Of a stretch of DNA of 62,728 nucleotides, positions 30,221 to 38,687 are shown one piece after another; the stretch's first letter is position 1; each line of letters starts with the position of its first letter. Under the pieces are notes generated by a model. That model was not told where the DNA came from, did no database searches, and saw only the letters and a list, made by a program, of their open reading frames with translations. The stretch comes from Methylotenera sp. (GTDB taxonomy: Bacteria > Pseudomonadota > Gammaproteobacteria > Burkholderiales > Methylophilaceae). The position numbers and the translations under genes were made by a program. The stretch covers positions 1 through 62,728 of the forward strand of contig JAHRYP010000013.1 of assembly GCA_020622105.1 (NCBI GenBank). Direction: 5' to 3'.

Positions 30221-31252
30221 CTAAATAAATTTCCAATGCACCATCTGCTCCGCCCTCAACGGCACCAGCACATCCCCGTCATATGGCAAACTCCCCGGCA
30301 CTTTCCAACTCTCTTTCACCAACGTCACCTGTTCTGTATTACGCGGCAAACCATAAAAATCTGCGCCATTAAAGCTGGCAAAAGCTTCCAGCTTATCCAG
30401 CGCATGTACAGACTCAAACGCCTCTGCATATAACTCCATCGCGGTACGTGCCGTATACATACCGGCACAGCCACAAGCCGCCTCTTTAGTATGTCTGGCA
30501 TGGGGCGCGCTATCGGTGCCCAGGAAAAATTTAGCGCTGCCTGAAGTAGCCGCTTTAACTAAGGCAACACGATGCGTCTCGCGTTTTAACACCGGCAAGC
30601 AGTAATGGTGTGGCTGAATACCGCCTTTAAACATATCGTTACGGTTCATCAGCAAATGATGCGCAGTAATCGTGGCAGCAACATTGGCAGGTGCCAGCGC
30701 CACAAAGTCAGCAGCATCCTTAGTGGTGATATGCTCAAAAACCACTTTTAACGCGGGATATTTTTTGAGCAACGGGATCATATGACGCTCAATAAACACC
30801 AGCTCGCGATCAAATACATCAATATCGCTATCCGTCACTTCAGCATGCAACAGCAGCGGCATGCCAAGTTTCTCCATTGCCGCCAAAGCCTCAGCGCACT
30901 TATCAAGACTAGTTACGCCAGAGTCACTATTCGTCGTAGCACCTGCCGGATAAAGCTTCACACCATGCACAAGCCCGCTCGCTTTTGCCTTGGCAATTTC
31001 ATCGGCGCTGGTGTTGTCCGTTAAATATAACGTCATTAGCGGCTCAAATACCATTCCTACAGGTAAAGCTTCCAGAATGCGTTCGCGATAAGCTAGCGCT
31101 AACTCAGTCGTGGTAACCGGCGGACGCAGATTCGGCATCACAATCGCACGTGCAAATTGTCGTGCAGTATCCGGCAGCACTGCTTTCAATGCAGCGCCGT
31201 CTCTTAAATGCAAATGCCAGTCATCAGGGCGGGTAATGGTAATTTTATTCAT
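30221..31252 (-). CDS. pyrC: Dihydroorotase
   Basis: Zinc amidohydrolase that cyclises carbamoyl aspartate in pyrimidine synthesis. About 343 residues of the class II (E. coli-like) type: [10 protein letters not shown] metal ligands, [13 protein letters not shown] with the carboxylated lysine, [20 protein letters not shown] and LGTDSAPH. The ATG that gives [15 protein letters not shown] is preferred. It overlaps the end of rsmI by 8 bases. Confidence 0.96.
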   Translation of the reverse strand: MNKITITRPDDWHLHLRDGAALKAVLPDTARQFARAIVMPNLRPPVTTTELALAYRERILEALPVGMVFEPLMTLYLTDNTSADEIAKAKASGLVHGVKLYPAGATTNSDSGVTSLDKCAEALAAMEKLGMPLLLHAEVTDSDIDVFDRELVFIERHMIPLLKKYPALKVVFEHITTKDAADFVALAPANVAATITAHHLLMNRNDMFKGGIQPHHYCLPVLKRETHRVALVKAATSGSAKFFLGTDSAPHARHTKEAACGCAGMYTARTAMELYAEAFESVHALDKLEAFASFNGADFYGLPRNTEQVTLVKESWKVPGSLPYDGDVLVPLRAEQMVHWKFI

Positions 31253-32105
31253 GATGTTTCGACTCATTTTTTAGTTGAAGTGCAAATTCGTATAGATCAT
31301 TCTTTTTAAGCTGCGTAATATCGGTTGCCAATTTTACGGCCTGCTTTAAAGGTAGTTCAGCCAACAACAGCTTCAATATGTGCACGGCATCTTCGGGAAT
31401 GGCTTCAGCCTCTTTCTCTACCGGCGCTTCTACCAGCAGCACAAATTCGCCGCGCTGCTGATTAGTGTCAGCCTCTAGCCAAGCCAATGCTTCACCCAGA
31501 TTGCAGCTATAAAATGTTTCAAAAGTTTTGGTCAGTTCACGCGCAAACGTGATGCGGCGATCAGGGCCCAATACCAGACTCAAATCTGCAATACATTCCA
31601 GAATTCTGTGCGGCGCTTCATAAAACACCAGTGTGACAGTCTGCGTTTTCAGGCTCTCTAAAGCCCTGCGCCGTGCTGAACCGCTTGCCGGTAAAAAGCC
31701 ATGAAATAAAAATCCGTTCTGCGTAATACCGGAGGCTGACAGCGCGGCAATCACTGCGCTTGCGCCAGGCACTGGTACGACTTTAACACCAGCCTTCCGC
31801 ACCAGATCAACCACCACCGCACCGGGGTCGCTGATACCCGGGGTGCCTGCATCCGTCACGAGTGCGATGCTTTCACCCGCGTTTAGTTGAATCAGCAGCT
31901 TCCCGGCAGATTGGTGCTCGTTGTGCTCATGCACGGCAATCAGTTTTTTACTGATACCAAAATGGTTCAGCAAACCGGAAGTATGCCGTGTATCTTCCGC
32001 TGCAATCGCATCTACGTTTTTTAGAATATCCAATGCTCGCAGACTAATATCCTGCAAGTTTCCAATTGGCGTGGCGACAACATATAATATGCCTGAGGGA
32101 TGCAA
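31245..32105 (-). CDS. rsmI: 16S rRNA (cytidine(1402)-2'-O)-methyltransferase
   Basis: Methylates the 2'-O of 16S rRNA C1402, the nucleotide whose base RsmH modifies. 286 residues with tetrapyrrole-methylase-type motifs: [35 protein letters not shown] and VPGASAV. The start appears to be TTG 32105. Divergent lpoA begins within seven bases, so each gene's promoter must overlap the other's start or coding region. Confidence 0.95.
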   Translation of the reverse strand: MHPSGILYVVATPIGNLQDISLRALDILKNVDAIAAEDTRHTSGLLNHFGISKKLIAVHEHNEHQSAGKLLIQLNAGESIALVTDAGTPGISDPGAVVVDLVRKAGVKVVPVPGASAVIAALSASGITQNGFLFHGFLPASGSARRRALESLKTQTVTLVFYEAPHRILECIADLSLVLGPDRRITFARELTKTFETFYSCNLGEALAWLEADTNQQRGEFVLLVEAPVEKEAEAIPEDAVHILKLLLAELPLKQAVKLATDITQLKKNDLYEFALQLKNESKHHE

Positions 32106-32111
32106 AATCAG

Positions 32112-33791
32112 ATGACCAAAAAATTATTTAACGCTATTTTATCAACATGCCTGCTTTTTAGCAGTTTATATTTACCAGCCCAAGCTGAGACTGCCAATAA
32201 AGTAGCTGCCGAAAGACCCGGCACTCAAATCAAAAAGTCACCTGAAACTAACTTTCTGGATGGTGATGCCTGCCTCAAGCAGGCCAATACTGCCTGTGCA
32301 AAACTAGCGCTGGCAAACATCCCCAGCACGTCAGCTTACGCCAAACTGTTGCAGGGCAGCATTGCATTAAGTGAAAAGCAGACCGACAAAGCGTTGCTTT
32401 TATTACTGCCGTTACAAACTGAAGAAAATCTGATCCCGCAGGCCAAAATATTACTGCATCAATACTTAGCCAGCGCTTTTGAAAGTCTGGATGATGCCCA
32501 GCAGGCGACACAGCATTTGATCCAGGCTGAAGCCAACGTAGCGACCTTAGAAATCAAAGAGGCACAAACTACTGTCGCTGCAATTCATGATCGAATATGG
32601 GCAATGCTCAGCAATCTGGGACAAGCTGAACTCATTGAATTGCGTGGCAATAATACAGACAATGTCTTTCAAGGCTGGGTAGACCTGCGCCTTGCCGCCA
32701 GCAACCAAGACCTGAATAATAGCCTGGGCGGCTGGAGTGCCATTTACCCCGACCACCCGGCACAGATGTTTACTAAAACCCTTACGGCAACAGATATCAA
32801 AGAACCGACTCAGCAGGCAAGTCTGTCATCAGAAGGCAGTATTGCCTTAATCATGCCGCTGACAACTGAAGCCTATGCTGCAAATGCTGAAGCTTTCAAA
32901 CTCGGACTGGAAACAGCTTTAACAAAGCTCGGACTTCAAAACAAGGTTAAAACTTACCCCAGCACAGAAAACCAGCAGGATATGGATGAAATGTATACGC
33001 TGGCAAAAAATGAAGACAATGCTTATTTCATAACAACCAGATTTAGTAGCAGATTGAATGCAGGCGAAGTAGCAGGCAATCAGATCAAACAGTCTGAAAA
33101 CGGCAACATTGTCCACATCGCTCCCATTCTTGATGATGAAGCACTAAACATCGCAGACTTCGCCCTCAGCCGGGGCATGCAGCAGATCACTATCATTACC
33201 ACTGACAATGATGCCTCTAAACTCTTGACTGCAAGCTTTCAGGCAGCATGGCAGAGTCGCTCAAATCTTGAAAATAACAGCGATTCAATCATCGTTATCA
33301 CACTGCCAGAAAATATCTCAGCCAGCGATAGCAGCCTGTTTGAACTTAAATCTCAACTGGCAGCAAAAATGCCCGACATGATTTTGCTGGCAATGTCGGC
33401 AATAGAAACACGTATGGTCAGGCCGCACCTTCAAATCAGCATACCAACCATGACATTCTCGACCGCCAATGAGATCCTTGATGAGGCAGCCGCGTATCAT
33501 GCGCTCAATGCGGTAAGGTTTTTTGACATTCCTTACCTGCTGACAGCAGAGCAGACTCCCTACAAAGATTTTGAAACAACTGATACCAGCCTGCATTCAA
33601 ACGCACGATTAAGATGGTTCGCACTGGGCGTAGATAGCCTGCAACTATTGATAACTGCACAGAATCTGCCTGATCGTGAAGTATTGATCAACGGGCTAAG
33701 CGGTGTGCTTACTGTTGATAATTCGGGCAATATCAAACGCCAGCTGCCGCTTGCCAGATTTACCCATGATGGCATTACCCTAGAGCAATAA
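32112..33791 (+). CDS. LpoA/LppC-like penicillin-binding protein activator
   Basis: About 559 residues. Signal peptide to about residue 25 (cleavage near PAQA-ET), an N-terminal helical TPR-like domain (about 40-240), and a periplasmic-binding-protein-like C-terminal domain (starting near SIALIMPL). In E. coli LpoA is an outer-membrane lipoprotein that activates PBP1a. Here no lipobox cysteine ends the signal peptide, so it may be soluble. The order rsmI, lpoA, yraN, dolP copies E. coli except that diaA is missing. ATG 32112 is preferred over ATG 32100, which overlaps the rsmI start. Confidence 0.82.
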   Translation: MTKKLFNAILSTCLLFSSLYLPAQAETANKVAAERPGTQIKKSPETNFLDGDACLKQANTACAKLALANIPSTSAYAKLLQGSIALSEKQTDKALLLLLPLQTEENLIPQAKILLHQYLASAFESLDDAQQATQHLIQAEANVATLEIKEAQTTVAAIHDRIWAMLSNLGQAELIELRGNNTDNVFQGWVDLRLAASNQDLNNSLGGWSAIYPDHPAQMFTKTLTATDIKEPTQQASLSSEGSIALIMPLTTEAYAANAEAFKLGLETALTKLGLQNKVKTYPSTENQQDMDEMYTLAKNEDNAYFITTRFSSRLNAGEVAGNQIKQSENGNIVHIAPILDDEALNIADFALSRGMQQITIITTDNDASKLLTASFQAAWQSRSNLENNSDSIIVITLPENISASDSSLFELKSQLAAKMPDMILLAMSAIETRMVRPHLQISIPTMTFSTANEILDEAAAYHALNAVRFFDIPYLLTAEQTPYKDFETTDTSLHSNARLRWFALGVDSLQLLITAQNLPDREVLINGLSGVLTVDNSGNIKRQLPLARFTHDGITLEQ

Positions 33792-33799
33792 AATCCCAC

Positions 33800-34159
33800 A
33801 TGCAACTAAAAGCACCAGTCAAACATCTAAAAGACGGTAATGCAGCTGAAGATATTGCTTGTATTTTTTTGCAGAAAAAAGGCCTGAAACTTGTTGAAAG
33901 AAATTTTCGCTGTGCCTATGGCGAAATTGATTTGATTATGCAGGATGGAAAAGCACTGGTTTTTATTGAAGTACGCTTACGTAGCAATACAAATTTTGGC
34001 GGTGCTGCCATGAGCATCAATCAATCCAAACAACAAAAACTCAGACGCTCTGCTACGCTATACTTGCAAACTCACGGAGATAGCGCTTGTCGATTTGACG
34101 CTATTTTAATGTCAAAAGTCGATATCAACGCGTTAGAATGGATACAGGACGCTTTCTAG
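33800..34159 (+). CDS. YraN family protein (UPF0102)
   Basis: A 119-residue endonuclease-like protein with the family core GEIDLIMQDGKALVFIEVRLRS, followed by the lysine/arginine helix INQSKQQKLRRSA. Biochemical role is not established. It starts 8 bases after the lpoA-like gene, its usual neighbour. Confidence 0.9.
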   Translation: MQLKAPVKHLKDGNAAEDIACIFLQKKGLKLVERNFRCAYGEIDLIMQDGKALVFIEVRLRSNTNFGGAAMSINQSKQQKLRRSATLYLQTHGDSACRFDAILMSKVDINALEWIQDAF

Positions 34160-34196
34160 TTTATCAATTCAATTACTCACACAAAGGACGTCAACA

Positions 34197-34766
34197 ATGA
34201 AATTAAGCTTAAAATTATTGGCAGCAATCGCTCTGGTATCTCAAATCACGGCATGTGTGCCTGTCGTTGTTGGTGGTGCCGCAGCAGGTGGCGCAATGGC
34301 AGCAGACCGACGCACTTCAGGCACTTATGTCGAAGATGAAAACATCGAACTCAAAGCTACAAAAAATATTTATGACACATTAGGTGAAGCTTCGCACGTC
34401 AACATCACCAGCTTTAAAGGTAATGTATTGATCACAGGTGAAGTACCTGACGCCGACACCAAAACCAGAACTGGCAACATGGTGCTAGCGATAGAAAATG
34501 TTAAAAGCATTACTAACGAACTGACGGTAGGCCCTAAGACCTCGCTCAGCTCCCGCACTAATGATGCTTATTTAACGTCAAAAATTAAAGCCCAATTTGT
34601 TTCAGAGAATCGTTTTCAAGCCAATTACGTAAAAGTCGTTACTGAGAACAGTGTTGTTTACCTCATGGGTTACGTGACACAGAAAGAGGCTGACGATGCA
34701 GTTGAAATCGCGCGCAATACAAGCGGTGTGGCTAGGGTAGTCAAAGTGTTTGAATATATTCCGTAA
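34197..34766 (+). CDS. BON-domain outer-membrane lipoprotein (DolP/YraP-like)
   Basis: 189 residues: lipoprotein signal with lipobox ITAC (cysteine 20), a glycine/alanine stretch, then two BON domains (about 45-115 and 120-189). E. coli DolP supports outer-membrane integrity and BAM function; the same role here is inference from similarity and position after yraN. AAAGGA precedes the ATG. Confidence 0.88.
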   Translation: MKLSLKLLAAIALVSQITACVPVVVGGAAAGGAMAADRRTSGTYVEDENIELKATKNIYDTLGEASHVNITSFKGNVLITGEVPDADTKTRTGNMVLAIENVKSITNELTVGPKTSLSSRTNDAYLTSKIKAQFVSENRFQANYVKVVTENSVVYLMGYVTQKEADDAVEIARNTSGVARVVKVFEYIP

Positions 34767-34781
34767 AACGAATGTCATTTA

Positions 34782-34826
34782 CCTCGGTTTTAATGCGCTC
34801 ATAGTTAAAGTGCAATAAAACCAAGG
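34782..34826 (+). terminator. Long hairpin after the dolP-like gene
   Basis: CCTCGGTTTTAATGC (34782-34796) pairs with GCAATAAAACCAAGG (34812-34826), with two mismatched pairs, across a 15-base loop. It lies 16 bases past the stop. No T-tract follows, so it may protect the 3' end rather than terminate by itself. Confidence 0.4.
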
Positions 34827-34893
34827 TGATTTGAGCAGATATACAATGCACCACACTAAAAATGAAGTTTGAATTTAGCAACCAAATGGCAGA

Positions 34894-34902
34894 TGTTATA
34901 AT
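34894..34902 (+). promoter_or_regulatory. Extended -10 element before the DUF3579 gene
   Basis: TGTTATAAT, an extended -10 (TGn-TATAAT), about 65 bases before the ATG. No matching -35 was found, as is common for extended -10 promoters. Confidence 0.45.
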
Positions 34903-34966
34903 GAACGAAATTTTTAGCTGCTAGCAGTGTCTCAACATCCACATTTAACTGAGTTCAATATAAATC

Positions 34967-35266
34967 ATGACGCAAACAAATAACGAAATTATCATTGAAG
35001 GCAATACCCGTGCCGGCAAACCGTTCCGCCCGAGCGACTGGGTTGACCGTATGTGTAGCACTTATGCCACCTTTGGTGATGACCGTAAACTGAAGTATTC
35101 ACCTTATCTAAAACCGAAAGTCATCAACGGCGTACGTTGCCTGGCGGTAGATTTAAAACTGAAAACTGTAAATCCTGAAGGTTTTGCGCAGCTCATGCAT
35201 TTCGCCGAAGAAAACCAGCTGAATGTTCTGGACGGCGCAGGCAACAGTATCGCTGTACCGCAATAA
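34967..35266 (+). CDS. DUF3579 family protein
   Basis: A 99-residue soluble protein resembling the betaproteobacterial DUF3579 family (EIIIEGNTRAGKPFRPSDWVDR, KYSPYLKP and VRCLAVD segments). Function unknown. It is a single-gene unit with its own likely promoter and a downstream hairpin terminator. Confidence 0.8.
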   Translation: MTQTNNEIIIEGNTRAGKPFRPSDWVDRMCSTYATFGDDRKLKYSPYLKPKVINGVRCLAVDLKLKTVNPEGFAQLMHFAEENQLNVLDGAGNSIAVPQ

Positions 35267-35281
35267 CAGCAACCTGAACAA

Positions 35282-35310
35282 GCTCACCCTAAGAATCACT
35301 TAGAGTGAGC
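35282..35310 (+). terminator. Hairpin after the DUF3579 gene
   Basis: GCTCAC-CCTAAG and CTTAG-AGTGAGC arms form an imperfect hairpin 16 bases past the stop. It is followed by the stronger shared palindrome. Confidence 0.5.
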
Positions 35311-35315
35311 CTGAC

Positions 35316-35351
35316 AAATAAAGCTGCAATATTAATATTGCAGCTTTATTT
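35316..35351. terminator. Bidirectional terminator, perfect 36-nt palindrome
   Basis: AAATAAAGCTGCAATATT is followed directly by its exact reverse complement. It sits between convergent genes and overlaps the stop codon of the TlpA-like gene. T-rich bases flank the GC core on both strands. Confidence 0.65.
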
Positions 35352-35834
35352 CTTTCCGGCAATCATGCGCTCAATATATTCTCTGGTAATAAGCCCTCGC
35401 TTGATTTTAACCAGCACACCCTGCGGGTTATAAATAAAAGTAGTTGGCATGACCTCGGCAGACCCGATTTGCGCAGTAACACTGTCATCTCCCAGCACTA
35501 TGGGGTAAGACATCAGCATATCATCTACATATTCGTTAACCTCTTTGACGTCTTTATAATCAAACACCACACCTATTACCATTAAGTCTTTTTGCTTGCG
35601 ATGATCGTAAAGGTTAACCAGATCAGGCACCTCTTCCAGACAAGGCGGACACCAGGTAGCCCAATAGTTAACCAGCACCCACTTACCTTTATAACTGGAT
35701 AGCTGATGCTTGTTGCCAGACATATCTTTCAGCGTAAAATTAGCTGCAACAGCAGGCTCCGCAAATACGAACTGATTCACAGATAGAAGCTGACTAAGCG
35801 TAAAAGCCACTAAAAAAAACAAAGCTCTTTTCAT
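35346..35834 (-). CDS. TlpA-like periplasmic thioredoxin-fold protein
   Basis: 162 residues: signal peptide (about 1-25, ending near FVFA), then a redoxin domain with catalytic WCPPC in YWATWCPPCLEEVPDL and a cis-proline in EVMPTTFIY. Such proteins reduce disulfides during cytochrome c maturation or deliver reducing power in the periplasm; the specific partner is unknown. The window encodes several c-type cytochromes that would need such a system. Confidence 0.88.
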   Translation of the reverse strand: MKRALFFLVAFTLSQLLSVNQFVFAEPAVAANFTLKDMSGNKHQLSSYKGKWVLVNYWATWCPPCLEEVPDLVNLYDHRKQKDLMVIGVVFDYKDVKEVNEYVDDMLMSYPIVLGDDSVTAQIGSAEVMPTTFIYNPQGVLVKIKRGLITREYIERMIAGKK

Positions 35835-36147
35835 TTAACTTTTGAAATCCATATATTTTTTCGAGAATCCAGCATATTTTTGAACTAAATCAGATTTATT
35901 CAGCACTTAATACGAGATCGGCTGTTGCAACTATAACTACCAGCCCGCATAGTGATATCATACAATTAATCGATACCGGAGTGTTGTAAAAAATTAAATG
36001 ACTAAAACACGGTATCGGAATTATATTCCATCAAATTGCCAGTAATTCAATTTTAAATTTCACAAGTTAAAGAAGCCACTTCACGAAACCATTTTTTTTC
36101 GTTACGATACACATTTATTACAAAGTATTATTCATTAGAGGTTTACC
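35835..36147. other. Intergenic region upstream of trxA
   Basis: About 313 bases without a gene. An inverted repeat CGATACC / GGTATCG (35971-35977 and 36011-36017), extended by GTGTT / AACAC, brackets an A/T-rich loop. Promoters for the two divergent redox genes must lie here; no convincing -35/-10 pair was found. GAGG precedes the trxA ATG. Confidence 0.5.
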
Positions 36148-36474
36148 ATGAGCGAACACATCACACACCTGAGCGATGCGAGTTTTGAGCAAGACGTCTT
36201 GCAATCGCAAATTCCTGTACTAGTTGATTACTGGGCAGAATGGTGTGGTCCATGCAAAATGATTGCACCAATCCTGGATGAGATTTCAAAAGAATACGCA
36301 GGCCGTCTTAAAATAGCAAAGCTCAATATTGACGATAACCAGCAAACTCCGCCTAAATACGGAATTCGCGGCATCCCGACACTCATGCTGTTCAAGAACG
36401 GCAATGTTGAGGCTACTAAAGTTGGCGCACTGTCGAAATCTCAATTAACAGCTTTTATTGACAGCAACATCTAA
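36148..36474 (+). CDS. trxA: Thioredoxin
   Basis: A 108-residue cytoplasmic thiol-disulfide oxidoreductase with WCGPC in [16 protein letters not shown] and the cis-proline in RGIPTLMLF. It precedes rho, a widely conserved pairing. Confidence 0.97.
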   Translation: MSEHITHLSDASFEQDVLQSQIPVLVDYWAEWCGPCKMIAPILDEISKEYAGRLKIAKLNIDDNQQTPPKYGIRGIPTLMLFKNGNVEATKVGALSKSQLTAFIDSNI

Positions 36475-36646
36475 ACGCTTTACGCTTAGCAATATAATTC
36501 AAATGCTTGGTTTTACTGCATTAATTTCTGTATAACCAAGCATAATCTTCCGCAGCTGCTAAAAATTTAATCCAGTAAAATTTAATCCTTAGCTTTTAAT
36601 CAATAAGCTTAACACTTCAAACAAAATCTTGTTTTAGCGAGACTTC

Positions 36647-37906
36647 ATGCACTTATCAGACCTCAAGCATCTACCCGTAACCGAGTTAGTAGAAATGGCT
36701 ATTGCCAACGAAATAGACAATGCCAGCCGCATGCGAAAACAGGATCTGATATTTGCCATCCTGAAAAACAAGGCAAAAAAAGGTGACAGCATCTTTGGCG
36801 ACGGTACGCTTGAAGTGCTACAGGACGGTTTTGGATTTTTACGCTCACCAGACACCTCTTATCTGGCCGGCCCTGATGATATTTATGTATCTCCGTCACA
36901 AATTCGACGTTTCAACCTGCACACCGGCGACAGCATTCAAGGTGAAATCCGCATCCCGAAAGATGGCGAGCGTTACTTTGCATTAGTTAAAGTTGATCAG
37001 GTTAACGGTGAAGCGCCTGAAAATACTAAACATAAAATTCTGTTCGAAAACCTGACACCATTATTCCCGACCATCCCGCTGAAGCTGGAACGTGACATCA
37101 AAGGCGCTGAAAATATCACCAGCCGCGTGATCGACATGATCGCACCTATCGGTAGAGGCCAACGCGGCCTGCTGGTAGCCAGTCCAAAAAGCGGTAAAAC
37201 GGTCATGATGCAAAATATTGCTCACGCGATAACTGCAAACCATCCTGATGTGATTTTAATTGTACTTCTGATTGATGAACGTCCAGAAGAAGTGACAGAA
37301 ATGACACGCTCTGTGAAGGGCGAAGTGGTTGCCTCTACTTTTGACGAACCGGCTACCCGCCACGTACAAGTGGCTGAAATGGTGCTGGAAAAAGCAAAGC
37401 GTCTGGTAGAACATAAAAAAGATGTAGTGATTCTGCTTGACTCAATCACACGTCTGGCACGCGCTTACAACACTGTCATTCCTTCATCAGGCAAAGTATT
37501 AACCGGCGGTGTAGATGCCAATGCATTGCAACGCCCAAAGCGCTTCTTCGGTGCGGCACGTAATATCGAAGAAGGTGGCTCATTAACCATCATTGCTACT
37601 GCACTGGTTGATACCGGCTCGCGTATGGATGATGTCATCTACGAAGAGTTCAAAGGCACCGGCAACATGGAAATCCATCTTGACCGTCGCATGGCTGAAA
37701 AACGCCTCTACCCGGCTATCAATGTGAACAAGTCCGGTACCCGCCGTGAAGAGTTGCTAATTGAAAAAGATGTATTACAGAAGATCTGGGTGTTGCGCAA
37801 GCTGCTTTACCCCATGGACGATCTCGACGCGATGGAGTTCTTGCTGGACAAGATCAAATCGACCAAGAACAATGCGGACTTTTTCGACAGCATGCGCAGA
37901 GGTTAA
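36647..37906 (+). CDS. rho: Transcription termination factor Rho
   Basis: Hexameric RNA helicase that terminates transcription. 419 residues: N-terminal helical domain ([18 protein letters not shown]), RNA-binding cold-shock-like fold (GFGFLRSP), Walker A (SPKSGKT), Walker B ([13 protein letters not shown]), Q-loop and R-loop. A MITE-like repeat begins only 12 bases past its stop. Confidence 0.98.
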   Translation: MHLSDLKHLPVTELVEMAIANEIDNASRMRKQDLIFAILKNKAKKGDSIFGDGTLEVLQDGFGFLRSPDTSYLAGPDDIYVSPSQIRRFNLHTGDSIQGEIRIPKDGERYFALVKVDQVNGEAPENTKHKILFENLTPLFPTIPLKLERDIKGAENITSRVIDMIAPIGRGQRGLLVASPKSGKTVMMQNIAHAITANHPDVILIVLLIDERPEEVTEMTRSVKGEVVASTFDEPATRHVQVAEMVLEKAKRLVEHKKDVVILLDSITRLARAYNTVIPSSGKVLTGGVDANALQRPKRFFGAARNIEEGGSLTIIATALVDTGSRMDDVIYEEFKGTGNMEIHLDRRMAEKRLYPAINVNKSGTRREELLIEKDVLQKIWVLRKLLYPMDDLDAMEFLLDKIKSTKNNADFFDSMRRG

Positions 37907-37917
37907 CTTTGGTTATC

Positions 37918-38176
37918 AAGGCGCTTCTATAAATCCAGAATTTGGGATGCATTGCTACCCGCAAGGGCATGTTCGTAGAATATATGCGCTAAAGCGCATT
38001 ATTTCACACTTGACTTGCCGCTTCAGCGGCCTAGTCAATTGGGGAAGCCAAATACTGGCTCATACGCCAAAGGCGCACGGAACGCAGAAACCGGAATGTA
38101 AACGCAGTTCATGAGGATTTCGAGTACCGCGCAACGCAGTAATGCGCCCAAAGAATGATTTATAGAAGTGTCCCTA
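37918..38176. repeat. MITE-like repeat copy A with hairpin cassette insert
   Basis: Terminal inverted repeats: CTTCTATAAATC (37924-37935) and GATTTATAGAAG (38157-38168). It shares with copies B and C a 22-base core (38072-38093) and, with C, a right half ending GCGCCCAAAGAATG. Compared with C it carries about 110 extra bases (about 37955-38070) between GGGATGCATTGC and GGCGCACGG. That insert holds CCC-GCAA-GGG, ATGCGC-TAAA-GCGCAT and a 29-base hairpin (38010-38038) related to those beside rnpB. No ORF. Confidence 0.75.
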
Positions 38177-38246
38177 ATAATTACCTTGCATAGCTCGTGC
38201 AATCTAAATATAATGCCGAGTTACCGCAAAAATGCGCAATATAATT

Positions 38247-38265
38247 TTGCCGTATCATTCGGCAA
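38247..38265 (+). promoter_or_regulatory. Inverted repeat in the rpmE2 leader
   Basis: TTGCCG-N7-CGGCAA, about 22 bases before the ATG. It could be a ribosomal-protein leader hairpin or an operator. Type B L31 genes are often zinc-controlled, but this does not closely match a Zur box. Confidence 0.35.
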
Positions 38266-38286
38266 TCAATACTGAGGCTATATATT

Positions 38287-38529
38287 ATGAAAGATGGAAT
38301 TCATCCAGCATACCGCGAAGTCGTGTTTCAAGACATCGGCGCGGATTTTAGTTTTTTAACTCGCTCTACTATCGCTGCTCGCGACACTATCAAGTGGACT
38401 GACGGTAAAGAGTATCCACTGGTTAAAATCGAGGTGTCATCAAAATCACATCCGTTCTACACTGGTAAACAAATGATTCTTGACACTGCCGGTCGCGTTG
38501 ATAAATTCCGCAAGAAATACGGTATGTAA
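38287..38529 (+). CDS. rpmE2: 50S ribosomal protein L31, type B
   Basis: 80 residues, beginning [16 protein letters not shown], with SHPFYTGKQ and [10 protein letters not shown]. It lacks the zinc-binding cysteines of classical L31, so it is the zinc-independent C-minus form. GAGG lies 9 bases upstream of the ATG. It follows rho and the inserted repeat. Confidence 0.95.
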   Translation: MKDGIHPAYREVVFQDIGADFSFLTRSTIAARDTIKWTDGKEYPLVKIEVSSKSHPFYTGKQMILDTAGRVDKFRKKYGM

Positions 38530-38567
38530 TGATTACTTGCGAGTCTACTTGCAAATAATCATTGATC

Positions 38568-38595
38568 AAAAAAGGCAGCTCAGGCTGCCTTTTTG
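38568..38595 (+). terminator. Rho-independent terminator of rpmE2
   Basis: AAAAAGGCAGC-TCAG-GCTGCCTTTTT, a strong GC stem followed by T's, about 40 bases past the stop. Confidence 0.9.
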
Positions 38596-38687
38596 CTTTA
38601 ATGTTAAACTTCCTTAATATTACATTCGCCTGTAAAAGAGGCTAGACTGTAATAGTCGATCTACAATAAAACTAATTCGCTACCATT

